A stretch of 64,000 bases of DNA from Curtobacterium sp. 'Ferrero' (GCF_002412165.1 NZ_NXIA01000008.1:62001-126000); one strand, 5' to 3'. Positions 8,212 through 15,888 are shown, counted from the first letter of the stretch. Program-made: numbers and translations. The notes: generated by a model not told the origin, from the letters alone.

Positions 8212-9578
8212 GCCTGTTCTTCAAGAAGTCGTCGGAGCAGTCGAACGGTCAGATCCTTGCGGAGTTCCCGTCGATGGGGACGCCGTGGCGGTACGACGGG
8301 CGTGCGATCGTCGCGGACCCGGGCATGCCGTTGACGGAGCATGCGCAGACGGCGTACGGCATCTGGCAGACGCAGCCGTCGGTGCGGAAGGTCGTTGACT
8401 TCATCGCGTCGAACATCGCGTCGATCCCGATGAAGGTGTACCGCCGTGAGGGCGACACCGATCGGAAGCGGGTCACGGACGGGCCGCTCGCGGAGCTCAT
8501 CAAGGAGCCGCAGAAGCACCTGACGCAGTACCGGTTCTGGCACACGTTGCTGTGCGACTTCCTGGTTTACGACCGGTTCATGGCGCAGCTGGTGCCGTCC
8601 GCGGATTCGCGGGCGGGTGTGGTGCTGCAGCACTGGCCGGCGCAGTCGTGGCGGTTCACGTACACGGGGACGTCGCTGGTGGACGGTGTCGACCTGATGG
8701 TCGGGGACGGGAAGCCGAAGCACATCGGCCTTGACGGGCTGCTGTTCGACCGGGGGTACGGGTCCGGGAATGGCACTCCCCCGATCGAGACGTTGCGGCA
8801 CATCCTCGAGGAGTACGTCGAGTCGGTGAAGTACCGCCGGTCGATCTGGCGGAAGGGGGCCCGGTTCCCCGCCGTTGTGACGCAGCAGGCCGTGCAGGAT
8901 GTGGAAGGCCTCAGCGGCGATGCGATGAAGCGTCTCGAGGCGGAGATGTCGAACTGGACGGACGGCGGCGGCAGCGAGGGCAAGATGCCCGTCCTGCCGA
9001 TCGGCGCGGACGTCAAGAAGGTCGACGTGTTCTCCCCGAAGGACATGCAGGAGGTTGAGGGGCGCACCCTCACCGACATCGAGGTCGCGTCGGCGTACCA
9101 CATCCCTCCGGAGATGATCGGGGCGCGGCAGGGGAACTACTCCAACATGGAGGCGTTCCGTCAGTCGCTGTACCGGGACGCTCTCGGCGCGACGATCGTG
9201 CAGTTCGAGCAGGCGTTTAACGCGCACATCACTCCGCTGCTGAACGGTGGCGACGAGTCGGTGTACGTCGAGTTCGACCTGGGTGTGAAGCTCCGCGGTT
9301 CGTTCGAGGAGCGCGCGGCGATCATGTCGACCGCGACTGGTGGGCCGTGGCTGACCGTCAACGAGGCTCGGGCGATGGACAACCGGCCTCGCATTGACGG
9401 TGGTGACGACATCATCACCCCGCTGAATGTGGTTCGTGGTGGTGGCCCGCAGGCTTCCCCGGGGGATGCGACGCCGGAGGTTGCGAAGGCGTACGACCTG
9501 CTCCGCAGCAAGGGTCTGGACCCGAAGCAGGCGATGGAAGTGCTCTGGGCGACCGGGCAGTTGGAGCAGAGCGCATGA
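8208..9578 (+). CDS. Portal protein (HK97 family)
   Basis: 456 residues from a GTG at 8208 overlapping the tiny membrane gene. The sequence follows the HK97-type portal pattern: QPSVRKVVDFIASNIASIPMKVYRR near the start, ELIKEPQKHLTQYRFW, LLFDRGYG, and VASAYHIPPEMIGARQGNYSNMEAFRQ in the C-terminal half. The portal ring forms the DNA channel at one capsid vertex and is the docking site for terminase and connectors. The gene is intact and followed with a 4-base overlap by a nuclease gene rather than directly by the protease. Confidence 0.95.
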   Translation: MSLFFKKSSEQSNGQILAEFPSMGTPWRYDGRAIVADPGMPLTEHAQTAYGIWQTQPSVRKVVDFIASNIASIPMKVYRREGDTDRKRVTDGPLAELIKEPQKHLTQYRFWHTLLCDFLVYDRFMAQLVPSADSRAGVVLQHWPAQSWRFTYTGTSLVDGVDLMVGDGKPKHIGLDGLLFDRGYGSGNGTPPIETLRHILEEYVESVKYRRSIWRKGARFPAVVTQQAVQDVEGLSGDAMKRLEAEMSNWTDGGGSEGKMPVLPIGADVKKVDVFSPKDMQEVEGRTLTDIEVASAYHIPPEMIGARQGNYSNMEAFRQSLYRDALGATIVQFEQAFNAHITPLLNGGDESVYVEFDLGVKLRGSFEERAAIMSTATGGPWLTVNEARAMDNRPRIDGGDDIITPLNVVRGGGPQASPGDATPEVAKAYDLLRSKGLDPKQAMEVLWATGQLEQSA

Positions 9579-10096
9579 ACGTGGCTGCCTCGACTTCCTC
9601 ACGCATCTGCACCGTCCGAGGATGCATGCAGCAGCTCGAGTGCCGCGGTCTCTGCAAGAAGCACTACTACCGGTGGCGAGCGAACGGCGATCCGAACATA
9701 GTCAAGAAGCCTCATCGCGTACCGGTGGTCGATGGTAAAAAGCCGTGCTCGAAGTGCCAGCGGTTGCTTCCGGTCAGTCAGTTCTCGCCGAGCTCCGTCG
9801 CATCGACCGGTCTGATGTCCCAGTGCTCTGGGTGCCGGTCACATGGTAAGCGGGCGGCCAAGTACGGACTCAGTCGGGCTGACTTCGAGCGCATGGCCGA
9901 GGAACAGTCCGGCCGGTGTCGTATCTGCGGCGAGCAGCCTGGTGTGAAGGGGCTGGTGGTTGACCACGACCACAGCACGGGCGCTGTCCGAGCGCTGCTC
10001 TGCGGGCCGTGCAACTCGGCGATCGGGCTCCTGCGTGAGGATCCCGCCGTGTTTGCGTCCGCTGTCAGCTACCTGAAGCACTACAAGGAGGTGTGA
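9575..10096 (+). CDS. Endonuclease VII-like HNH nuclease
   Basis: 173 residues. The N-terminal half contains two zinc-type Cys groups (ICTVRGCMQQLECRGLCKKHYYRW and CSKCQ ... CSGCRSHGK). The C-terminal half is a recombination endonuclease VII domain: CRICGEQP, then VVDHDHSTGAVRALLCGPCNSAIGLL, which carries the catalytic DHDH and the second Cys pair. Endonuclease VII cuts branched DNA before packaging. Its place, wedged between portal and protease genes that are normally adjacent, and the extra N-terminal zinc modules suggest a mobile homing-type nuclease. Overlaps the portal gene by four bases. Confidence 0.88.
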   Translation: MNVAASTSSRICTVRGCMQQLECRGLCKKHYYRWRANGDPNIVKKPHRVPVVDGKKPCSKCQRLLPVSQFSPSSVASTGLMSQCSGCRSHGKRAAKYGLSRADFERMAEEQSGRCRICGEQPGVKGLVVDHDHSTGAVRALLCGPCNSAIGLLREDPAVFASAVSYLKHYKEV

Positions 10097-10098
10097 TC

Positions 10099-10833
10099 GT
10101 GCAGACGAAGAACTTCGATGCTTCGATCAAAGCAGTAGGTGGTTCGGGCGGTCTCTCGGCTGGCCAGTTCACCGCGCTCGTGGCCGTTTTCGGCAACGTC
10201 GACCACGGCGGAGACGTCATCGTCCCTGGCGCGTTCAAGGACTCGCTGGCGCAGTGGGAGGAGTCGGGTGCACCGATCCCCGTGATCTGGTCGCATCAGT
10301 GGGCTGACCCGATGGCACACATCGGACATGTTCTCGCGGCTGAGGAAACCGCGGACGGCCTCCTCATCACTGCCCAGCTCGATCTCGACAACCCCACCGG
10401 CGCTCAGGTCTTCAAACTCCTCGACCAGAAGCGAGTCAAGGAGTTCTCGTTCGGCTACGACGTCCGAGAAGCAGGTCCTGTGACCGTCAACGGACAGGAT
10501 GCGTTCGAACTCCGACAGCTCGACCTAATCGAGGCGGGACCAACGCTCCGCGGCATGAACCCGGAGACGCAGCTGCTCGGCACGAAGTCCGACGACGAGA
10601 TCCGCCGCATCGTCCGTGAGGAGATCGCTGCGGACAAGGTCGTCGAGGACACCACGGGGACGGCGGAGCTCGAAGCGCCGCCCGACCCGATCGAAACTTC
10701 CGGCACCCCGCCGGAAAGCTCACCTCCCCAGGGTGGGGAACCGTCAGGCCCGTCGAAATCGGCGGGCCTTTCTCATGCCCAAGTCGCGGCCTGGGCGACC
10801 GCAGCAGAACTGATCCTGATGGAGGAACGATGA
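10099..10833 (+). CDS. Prohead protease (HK97 gp4-like)
   Basis: 244 residues from the GTG at 10099, which is 7 bases after AAGGAGG; another GTG six bases earlier is too close to that signal. Family features: FTALVAVFGNVDHGGDVIVPGAFKDSL, IPVIWSHQW with the likely catalytic His (about residue 75), and KEFSFGY with the likely catalytic Ser (about 117). This serine protease matures the prohead by removing the capsid delta domain. The C-terminal 70 residues are Pro/Ser-rich and encode a strong terminator-like hairpin at the RNA level. Overlaps the capsid gene by four bases. Confidence 0.93.
   Translation: MQTKNFDASIKAVGGSGGLSAGQFTALVAVFGNVDHGGDVIVPGAFKDSLAQWEESGAPIPVIWSHQWADPMAHIGHVLAAEETADGLLITAQLDLDNPTGAQVFKLLDQKRVKEFSFGYDVREAGPVTVNGQDAFELRQLDLIEAGPTLRGMNPETQLLGTKSDDEIRRIVREEIAADKVVEDTTGTAELEAPPDPIETSGTPPESSPPQGGEPSGPSKSAGLSHAQVAAWATAAELILMEER
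10746..10769 (+). terminator. Terminator-like hairpin inside the protease gene
   Basis: A 10-bp stem with one G-T pair (AGGCCCGTCG / CGGCGGGCCT) and an AAAT loop is followed by TTTCTC, 61 bases before the capsid start. Its shape is that of an intrinsic terminator, yet it lies within the coding sequence and upstream of the most highly expressed gene. It could attenuate, or act as an RNA processing or pausing site. Confidence 0.5.
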
Positions 10834-12107
10834 GCAAGACGCTCCGTGAGCAGCTGTCGGCCGTCCTGGCCGAGGCCAAGAGCATCGCCGACGCGGCGAA
10901 GAACGAGGACCGCGAGTTCACCGCGGACGAGATCACCAAGATCGGTGAGCTCAAGTCGCAGGCGGACAGCCTCGACACGCAGGTGAAGGCAGCGGACGAC
11001 GCGCAGCAGCACATGAAGTCGCTGCTCGCCTCGACCGCTCCAGCGAAGACCGACGACGAGCCGAAGGCCGAGGTGGAAGCCCCCGCCGGTGCGAAGTCGT
11101 TCGGTGAGGCGTACACCGAGTCGGAGCCGTACAAGCAGCTCCTGAAGTCGAACCCGGGCGGGTTCGGTGAGGGGTCGCTGATCGCGCTCCCGAAGGTCAC
11201 CGTCGGCGCGAAGGGCCGTGGCTTCAAGGCCGACCCGAACCCGCTGTCGGTCGCTGTCGGTCAGCTGCAGCCCACCCGGCTGCCGCAGGTCGACCTGACC
11301 TACCAGCGTCCCCTGACGCTGCTCGACCTCGTGTCGACGGGTTCGATCACCGGCAACAGCTTCGACTACGTCCAGATCACTTCCGTCGCCCGCAACGCGG
11401 CGATCGTGAAGGACGAGATCCTGCCGACGGACCCCGCGTCCGCGCTGAAGCCGCTGTCGGACCTGTCGACGGCGATCGCGACCGGCAAGGTCTTCACCTA
11501 TGCCGACGGCTACACCGTCACCAACGAGCTCCTCGCCGACGCGGGCGCGTTCGCGTCGTACCTGAACGGGCAGCTCGCCTACAACATCCGCGCCGTCATC
11601 GAGAACTACCTCCTGAACGGTACGGGTGCTGCGGGGCAGCCGACGGGCATCCTGAACACCACCGGCATCCAGCAGATCGCTGCTGCTGGCACCGACCCGG
11701 TCAAGATCCCCGTGTCGATCCGCAAGGCCCTCACCGCCCTCGACGAGGTCGGCGCGCAGGTCACCGGCATCGTCCTGAACCCGGCTGACGCTGAGGTTCT
11801 CGACCTCATGCAGGACGGCAACCAGCGGTTCTACGGCAACGGCCCGTTCGGCGCCGGCCCCCGCACCCTGTGGGGGCGTCCGTACGTCACCGCGCAGTCG
11901 ATCCCGGAGGGCACCGCGCTTGTCGGTGACCTGTCGACGATCAACGTCCTCGAGCGTGAGGCGCTGTCCGTGGTCGCGTTCAACCAGCACGCCGACTACG
12001 CACGCCGCAACCTCGTGTACGTGCGCGCGGAGCTCCGTGCAGCGCAGGTCATCTACAAGCCGGCGCACCTCGCCCTCGTCGAGCTCGGCACCGTCGCGGC
12101 TGCCTGA
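10830..12107 (+). CDS. Major capsid protein (HK97 fold)
   Basis: 425 residues. Residues 1 to about 70 form an acidic, heptad-rich helix (LREQLSAVLAEAKSIADAAK, then LKSQADSLDTQVKAADDAQQ), the delta domain that serves as internal scaffold and is cut off by the protease. The remainder follows the HK97 fold pattern: LDLVSTGSITGNSFDYVQ, a long spine region, ENYLLNGTGAAGQPTGIL, and the P-domain ending VYVRAELRAAQVIYKPAHLALVEL. It has a strong GGAGGA ribosome binding site. No separate scaffold gene is present, which fits the delta-domain design. Confidence 0.95.
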   Translation: MSKTLREQLSAVLAEAKSIADAAKNEDREFTADEITKIGELKSQADSLDTQVKAADDAQQHMKSLLASTAPAKTDDEPKAEVEAPAGAKSFGEAYTESEPYKQLLKSNPGGFGEGSLIALPKVTVGAKGRGFKADPNPLSVAVGQLQPTRLPQVDLTYQRPLTLLDLVSTGSITGNSFDYVQITSVARNAAIVKDEILPTDPASALKPLSDLSTAIATGKVFTYADGYTVTNELLADAGAFASYLNGQLAYNIRAVIENYLLNGTGAAGQPTGILNTTGIQQIAAAGTDPVKIPVSIRKALTALDEVGAQVTGIVLNPADAEVLDLMQDGNQRFYGNGPFGAGPRTLWGRPYVTAQSIPEGTALVGDLSTINVLEREALSVVAFNQHADYARRNLVYVRAELRAAQVIYKPAHLALVELGTVAAA

Positions 12108-12289
12108 TGACGGACGGCATGGTCGTCGTCAACGGGATCCGCTACCGCATCGAGGACGCTCACCGGCTGGGTCTGGTGAAGAACAAGGCGCGTGGCGTGG
12201 AGGAGGCAGGCAATGGCTCTGACGGACCTGGAACTGCCTCCTCTGGCCGATCCGGCCGATCTCGCGGCAAGGCTCGGCAAGCCGAGTGA
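12107..12289 (+). CDS. Small head-region protein, paralogous to the gene at 13094
   Basis: 60 residues. The ATG shares one base with the capsid stop. Residues 6-26 (VVVNGIRYRIEDAHRLGLVK) match the start of the 80-residue protein at 13094 (ISVNGNEYWLVDAVRLGLVQ): a V-N-G-x-x-Y-x-x-x-D-A-x-R-L-G-L-V core. The C-terminal half is a low-complexity Gly/Ser/Arg tail encoded over the start of the next gene (77-base overlap), so it may be a truncated copy whose tail is only there because of the overlap. Function unknown; a small capsid-associated strand module is a guess. Confidence 0.6.
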   Translation: MTDGMVVVNGIRYRIEDAHRLGLVKNKARGVEEAGNGSDGPGTASSGRSGRSRGKARQAE

Positions 12290-12761
12290 AGACCCTGGGA
12301 TCGTTCTGGCGCTCCGAATGGCGTCGGAACGGTTCCGGGGTCAGACCCGCAACCCTGTCAGCCTCGTCGAGGACGACACGGTCGTTCTCGACGGGGCGGG
12401 GGCGCGGGTTCTGCGGCTCCCGGTGTGGCCGGTCCGGCAGGTCACTAGTCTGACGGTGGCGGGGCAGACAGTCACGGACCCTGAGTGGTCTGAGGCTGGT
12501 CTGCTCCGCCTCCCGGCACGGTTCCCGGACGTGTGGCGGTCGATCGAGGTTGTGTACACGCACGGCTTCGACCCGATCCCCGGGGACGTGCAGGAAGCGG
12601 TCCTCGACCAGGCGTCCGCGATCTCGGAAGCGTCGCCGTGGTTGTCGCAGGTCACGTCGGGGCAGGAGCAGGTTGCGATGGCGTCGGCTGCGACGGTGGG
12701 GACGACGTCGCAGTGGGCTCGGGCTGTGGCCCGGTATCGCATTGGCGGTGACCACTGGTGA
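12213..12761 (+). CDS. Head-tail connector protein (adaptor)
   Basis: 182 residues from an ATG with GGAGGAGG upstream; an earlier in-frame start at 12192 lacks a signal. The pattern LADPADLAARLGKPSEDPGIVLALRMASERFRGQTRNPVS at the start and VYTHGFDPIPGDVQEAVLDQASAI in the C-terminal half is typical of gp6/gp15-type connector proteins that form a ring under the portal. Position after the capsid and before the stopper gene agrees. The reading frame overlaps the preceding small gene. Confidence 0.82.
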   Translation: MALTDLELPPLADPADLAARLGKPSEDPGIVLALRMASERFRGQTRNPVSLVEDDTVVLDGAGARVLRLPVWPVRQVTSLTVAGQTVTDPEWSEAGLLRLPARFPDVWRSIEVVYTHGFDPIPGDVQEAVLDQASAISEASPWLSQVTSGQEQVAMASAATVGTTSQWARAVARYRIGGDHW

Positions 12762-13090
12762 GCCTGACGAATCTGCTGCACCGCGATGAAGTGACGGTCA
12801 AGCGCACCACGGAGGGTGAGCCTGACGATGACGGTGTCCCCACGGACACGGTCATCGAACAGACCATCGGCGGGTGCACGGTGCAGCCGGTCGGGACGAA
12901 GGAATCGCTCGGTCAGAACGACATCGTCACCTCGAGGTGGATGGTGTCGACACGGGAACCGCAGGACTGGGTGCAGGCCGCGGACACCGTCATCTGGCGC
13001 GGTCAGACGTACTACGTGGATGGCCGGCCGCAAACGTACTGGAACGTGCTCCCGCACACGGAGTTCGTGATCACCGAGACGAAGGGCTGA
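12758..13090 (+). CDS. Head closure (stopper) protein
   Basis: 110 residues, GTG start overlapping the previous stop. The protein looks beta-rich: RDEVTVKRTTEG ... DTVIEQTIGGCTVQPVGTKES ... TVIWRGQTYYVDGRPQTYWN ... HTEFVITETKG. This is the SPP1 gp16 / HK97 gp7-type head-closure pattern, the second ring of the connector that holds DNA in the head. Context (between adaptor and tail-completion genes) supports it. Confidence 0.8.
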   Translation: MSLTNLLHRDEVTVKRTTEGEPDDDGVPTDTVIEQTIGGCTVQPVGTKESLGQNDIVTSRWMVSTREPQDWVQAADTVIWRGQTYYVDGRPQTYWNVLPHTEFVITETKG

Positions 13091-13093
13091 CTG

Positions 13094-13336
13094 ATGTCGG
13101 ACAAGATCAGCGTGAACGGCAACGAGTACTGGCTCGTGGACGCGGTCCGTCTGGGGCTGGTGCAGCCGAAGCACACTCCGGACGTGGACGTGGTCCCGTC
13201 GGAAGTGTGGACGAACGCGGAGATCGATGCGTGGGCTGACAGCCGCAGCATCGATCTGGCGGGGGCGAAGACGAAGGCGGAGAAGCTGGCTGTCATCGCG
13301 GACTTCGAGTACACGGTCCAGCCGGAGGCATCGTGA
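13094..13336 (+). CDS. Small head protein with HeH/SAP-like domain, paralog of 12107 gene
   Basis: 80 residues. The first 27 residues are the same small module as in the gene at 12107. The rest (WTNAEIDAWADSRSIDLAGA, then KTKAEKLAVIADF) has the helix-extended-helix pattern of the HeH/LEM or SAP-like domains seen in phage head proteins, usually taken to bind DNA or a protein partner. The two modules joined here suggest the 12107 protein is a shortened duplicate. It lies in the connector operon between the head closure gene and a small basic gene. Confidence 0.65.
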   Translation: MSDKISVNGNEYWLVDAVRLGLVQPKHTPDVDVVPSEVWTNAEIDAWADSRSIDLAGAKTKAEKLAVIADFEYTVQPEAS

Positions 13337-13572
13337 GTGTCTGTTGGCGCACGCTCGGCAAGCGTGTGTCGTGGCTGACGGGTCGTCGTTGGTCGTGGCG
13401 CGCTGCCGACCAGTACCACCGCCCGGTGTTCTACCGCGGCCGACAGGGCCGGTATCAGTCGACCAAGTTCGGTATCGGCACGGTGGCCGTGTTCATCGAC
13501 TGGAAGCTGGGGCACAACCTCCCGCACGAACCGAATCGAATCCGGCGGTGGCTCACGGGGCGACTCGACTGA
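13333..13572 (+). CDS. Small basic phage protein
   Basis: 79 residues, GTG start overlapping the preceding stop. It is Arg/Trp-rich (WRTLGKRVSWLTGRRWSWR) and ends with HEPNRIRRWLTGRLD. No known motif. Overlaps by one base with the following gene, so it is embedded in the connector operon; a structural or nucleic-acid-binding role is possible but unproven. Confidence 0.6.
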   Translation: MSVCWRTLGKRVSWLTGRRWSWRAADQYHRPVFYRGRQGRYQSTKFGIGTVAVFIDWKLGHNLPHEPNRIRRWLTGRLD

Positions 13573-13883
13573 TGCCGAAGGTCGTCCTCGGGAAGAGCAT
13601 CCTCGACGAGGCTGCACGCACCGCTGAGGTACGGCGAGCCCTCCGGGACAAGGCCGCGCGGGTGCTTCCTCGGGCGCAACGGTTGGCGTACGCGGCCGGC
13701 GCGAAAGCGTTCGGTGACTCCCTCCGCGTGGAGGAGGGCACCCGGCCGGGTACGAAGTCGCCGACCGGAATCAAGCGGCCGTTCGCGCGGGTCATCGCGA
13801 CGTCTGCTGACGCGTCTGCTGTCGAGTACGGCGACGTGAACGTCAACAAGCAGGCGATCCTGCGGAGGGCGATGGGCGCATGA
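13572..13883 (+). CDS. Putative tail-completion or connector protein
   Basis: 103 residues; the ATG at 13572 shares its A with the previous stop. Helical N-terminus (ILDEAARTAEVRRALRDKAARVLPRAQRLA) followed by KSPTGIKRPFARVIATSADASAVEYGDV. This resembles the HK97 gp10-type or neck proteins of actinophages (KRPKARVIATS ... A..VEYG pattern). It lies just before the tail terminator gene, which fits. Confidence 0.68.
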   Translation: MPKVVLGKSILDEAARTAEVRRALRDKAARVLPRAQRLAYAAGAKAFGDSLRVEEGTRPGTKSPTGIKRPFARVIATSADASAVEYGDVNVNKQAILRRAMGA

Positions 13884-14248
13884 ACGTGTACGGGCAGTGG
13901 CCCAACGTGGAGCGTCTGCTTCTGACGTACCTGAAGCAGGAAACCGGTGTGACTGTGTACACGGAGACCCCGTCGAACCTCGAAACGAGGGTGCCTGCCG
14001 TCGTGGTGGAACGCATCCCTGGCGGGTTCGGCGAGGACTACGAGAAGACGTTCGTGGTCGACGTGACCGCGTTCGCTGCGACCCGTGGCGCCGTGTGGGA
14101 CCTCGTGCAGAAGCTCGAGGTCGCGATGGTCCGCTGTCCCCTGTTCGACGAAGTCCGGGAACCCGATTCGTTCGGGATGGTCGCGTACTCGAACCCGGCG
14201 CTGCGGCGTGCTGTCGGCACGTACGAGCTTGATGCGCGCCCCCAGTAG
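13880..14248 (+). CDS. Tail terminator protein
   Basis: 122 residues, 4-base overlap with the preceding gene. Pattern: VERLLLTYLKQETGVTVYTETP, VPAVVVERIPGGFGEDYEKTFVVDVTAF, and a helix VWDLVQKLEVAMV, matching lambda gpU-like tail terminator proteins that cap the tail tube and join it to the head. The gene is the last before the major tail protein and is followed by a hairpin. Confidence 0.78.
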   Translation: MNVYGQWPNVERLLLTYLKQETGVTVYTETPSNLETRVPAVVVERIPGGFGEDYEKTFVVDVTAFAATRGAVWDLVQKLEVAMVRCPLFDEVREPDSFGMVAYSNPALRRAVGTYELDARPQ

Positions 14249-14276
14249 ACCGCTCACCAACAACCATCCATCCATC

Positions 14277-14299
14277 AGCCGTCCGCACGTCGGGCGGCT
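14277..14299 (+). terminator. Hairpin between tail terminator and major tail genes
   Basis: A 9-bp stem with one G-T pair (AGCCGTCCG / CGGGCGGCT) and a 5-base loop, followed by TTGTCGTT. It has the form of an intrinsic terminator and would separate connector from tail transcription or trim the message ahead of the highly expressed tail protein. Confidence 0.6.
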
Positions 14300-14319
14300 T
14301 TGTCGTTCAAGGAGAACGC

Positions 14320-14949
14320 ATGCCTGACGTGGTCGACCAGATGGTCAACGACAACCGCAACGTCCACAAGTGGCGGAGGGTCATCCTCGCGCTCGCGGAC
14401 ATCACCGCCGACGTGCCGGAGGCGTTCTTCGGCTCCGACGGGCTGCCGATCGCGCTGCCGACCGGCTACAAGAACATGGGCTACGTCACCACCGACGGCA
14501 TCGCCCACTCGTACGACGTGTCGTCTGACGACACGGACATGCTGCAGGACCTCGAGCCGGTCCGTTCCGACACGACCAGCCGGGGGCACACGTTCCAGGT
14601 CGCGTTCGGTGAGACGAACGGGTGGACGAAGGCCCTCGCGTTCGGGAAGCCGGTCGCTCACTGGCCGACGGACAAGAACGCGGCGTGGATCTACGACGAC
14701 GACCCGGACTCGGGTGACACCTACTACCGGGCGATCACGCTCGCGCAGGACGGTGTCGGCGCTTCGGCTGTGTACCGGGTGGAGGCGGCGTACCGCATCA
14801 AGGTCACCGACATGGGTGACCGGTCGCTGAACAAGTCGGACGTGGAGGAAGTGAACCGCACGTTCACGATCTACCGCGACCCGGTGCTGGGGAAGTCGTA
14901 CACGGAGGCGCAGTCCGCAGCGGCCGGCGTCGTCGTCGCTGGCGGCTGA
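14320..14949 (+). CDS. Major tail protein
   Basis: 209 residues, AAGGAG signal 9 bases before the ATG. The start (MPDVVDQMVNDNRNVHKWRR) and the body (PIALPTGYKNMGYVTTDGIAHSYDV ... TFQVAFGETN) follow the actinophage major tail protein pattern; the phrase about reaching a steady GYVTTDG is characteristic. It polymerises as hexameric rings around the tape measure. It sits alone between two hairpins, which suggests separate expression control. Confidence 0.88.
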   Translation: MPDVVDQMVNDNRNVHKWRRVILALADITADVPEAFFGSDGLPIALPTGYKNMGYVTTDGIAHSYDVSSDDTDMLQDLEPVRSDTTSRGHTFQVAFGETNGWTKALAFGKPVAHWPTDKNAAWIYDDDPDSGDTYYRAITLAQDGVGASAVYRVEAAYRIKVTDMGDRSLNKSDVEEVNRTFTIYRDPVLGKSYTEAQSAAAGVVVAGG

Positions 14950-14964
14950 CCCTCCCCATAGACC

Positions 14965-15004
14965 AGGTGGCGGCGTCGTTTGGTGAGCTGCGCCGCCGCC
15001 ACCT
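14965..15004 (+). terminator. Hairpin after the major tail protein gene
   Basis: A perfect 11-bp inverted repeat (AGGTGGCGGCG / CGCCGCCACCT) with an 18-base loop lies 15 bases after the stop. No T-run follows, so partial termination or protection of the upstream message is more likely than full termination. Confidence 0.55.
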
Positions 15005-15046
15005 GTTACCTGCTCACGAGCTCACCAAGCTCACTAGGAGACACGC

Positions 15047-15385
15047 ATGACCAGTCAAGGCGAGAAGAACCGTCGCACGTCGTACACGCTTGCGCAGGCG
15101 CGCAAGAAGGTGGAGGACTCCGTCGGCGGTGACCGCATCGAGATCTTCGTGGAGGAGGGTGGGGAGCCGTTCTACATCCCGCACCCGTACTTCTACGACA
15201 AGGCGACGAAGGACGCGCTGCAGGCGCTGTCAGAGAGCGACAGCGACGACGAGGACGCGCAGACGCGGCTCCTCCTCGGCGATGAGCAGTACGGCCGGTT
15301 CGTGGAAGCCGGCGGAACCACGGAGCAGTTCAACTTCGTGATGATCGCCGTCGGTCAGGACCTGAAGAAGTCCCAGGGAAACTGA
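15047..15385 (+). CDS. Tail assembly chaperone, short product
   Basis: 112 residues with AGGAGA ahead of the ATG. Charged N-terminus, then IEIFVEEGGEPFYIPHPYFYDKATKDAL and an acidic stretch. The gene ends in the codons CAG GGA AAC TGA, where the last bases form a GGGAAAC slippery site. In siphoviruses the short chaperone and its frameshifted long form both bind the tape measure and recruit tail protein. Position immediately before the tape measure confirms the role. Confidence 0.9.
   Translation: MTSQGEKNRRTSYTLAQARKKVEDSVGGDRIEIFVEEGGEPFYIPHPYFYDKATKDALQALSESDSDDEDAQTRLLLGDEQYGRFVEAGGTTEQFNFVMIAVGQDLKKSQGN
15376..15382 (+). promoter_or_regulatory. Programmed -1 ribosomal frameshift site GGGAAAC
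   Basis: The heptamer is in the correct X-XXY-YYZ phase relative to the upstream gene (G GGA AAC), directly before its TGA stop. Slipping back one base leads into a frame open from 15382 to 15873. The downstream frame has only a GTG (15415) without a ribosome binding site as an independent start. This is the classical tail-chaperone arrangement. Confidence 0.9.
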
Positions 15386-15873
15386 CGGGGGTAGACCTCG
15401 ACGACTACGACTCGGTGATCGGGGACCTGCCAGCCACTGACCCGGTGGCTGTGCAGGTCCGCACCGAGGCGATGCTGCACCTGCTTGGCGACGAGTTCCG
15501 TCGTGGGGATGCTGCATTGCAGGCCACGTACGGCGGCAGGGATGTGCTGCGTGAGTACCTCCGCGGCGACATGTCCACTTGGCAGCTGCGTGGCTTGGTC
15601 GAGGCTCTACCACCTGACTCTGCGCTGCATCGGGCGCATCGGGAGAACGACTGGTCCGACTCGGACTGGATGCTCCGCGACTCGAACTGGGTGATGAAGC
15701 GGCTGCTGTTCTTCGTTGAGGGGTTCCTCGGGAAGGGCACTCCGGAGAAGCCGGAGCCGTTGCCGTCGCCGCTTGATGGGCGCGACTTCCGAACTGAGGC
15801 GGAAGCGGAGCTGGACGCTCAGCAGAAGGCCGAGATGGACGAGCTCGCCGTCGGGTGGTTCGCGAACAACTAG
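15382..15873 (+). CDS. Tail assembly chaperone, frameshift extension (long product)
   Basis: After the slip at 15382 the frame adds 163 residues to the 112 of the short form, a 275-residue fusion. The extension begins LTGVDLDDYDSVIGDLPATD and continues with a helical body (LREYLRGDMSTWQLRGLVEALPP) and an acidic tail. Possible separate initiation at the GTG at 15415 lacks any Shine-Dalgarno sequence. The ratio of short to long chaperone is set by frameshift efficiency and matters for tail assembly in related phages. Confidence 0.88.
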   Translation: MTGVDLDDYDSVIGDLPATDPVAVQVRTEAMLHLLGDEFRRGDAALQATYGGRDVLREYLRGDMSTWQLRGLVEALPPDSALHRAHRENDWSDSDWMLRDSNWVMKRLLFFVEGFLGKGTPEKPEPLPSPLDGRDFRTEAEAELDAQQKAEMDELAVGWFANN

Positions 15874-15888
15874 ACAGAGGAGTCCACC

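Noticed and set aside
7998-9602. A 534-codon minus-strand frame opposite the portal gene
   Set aside because: Arg/His/Leu-rich shadow of a typical portal protein gene; direction opposite to the whole late operon.
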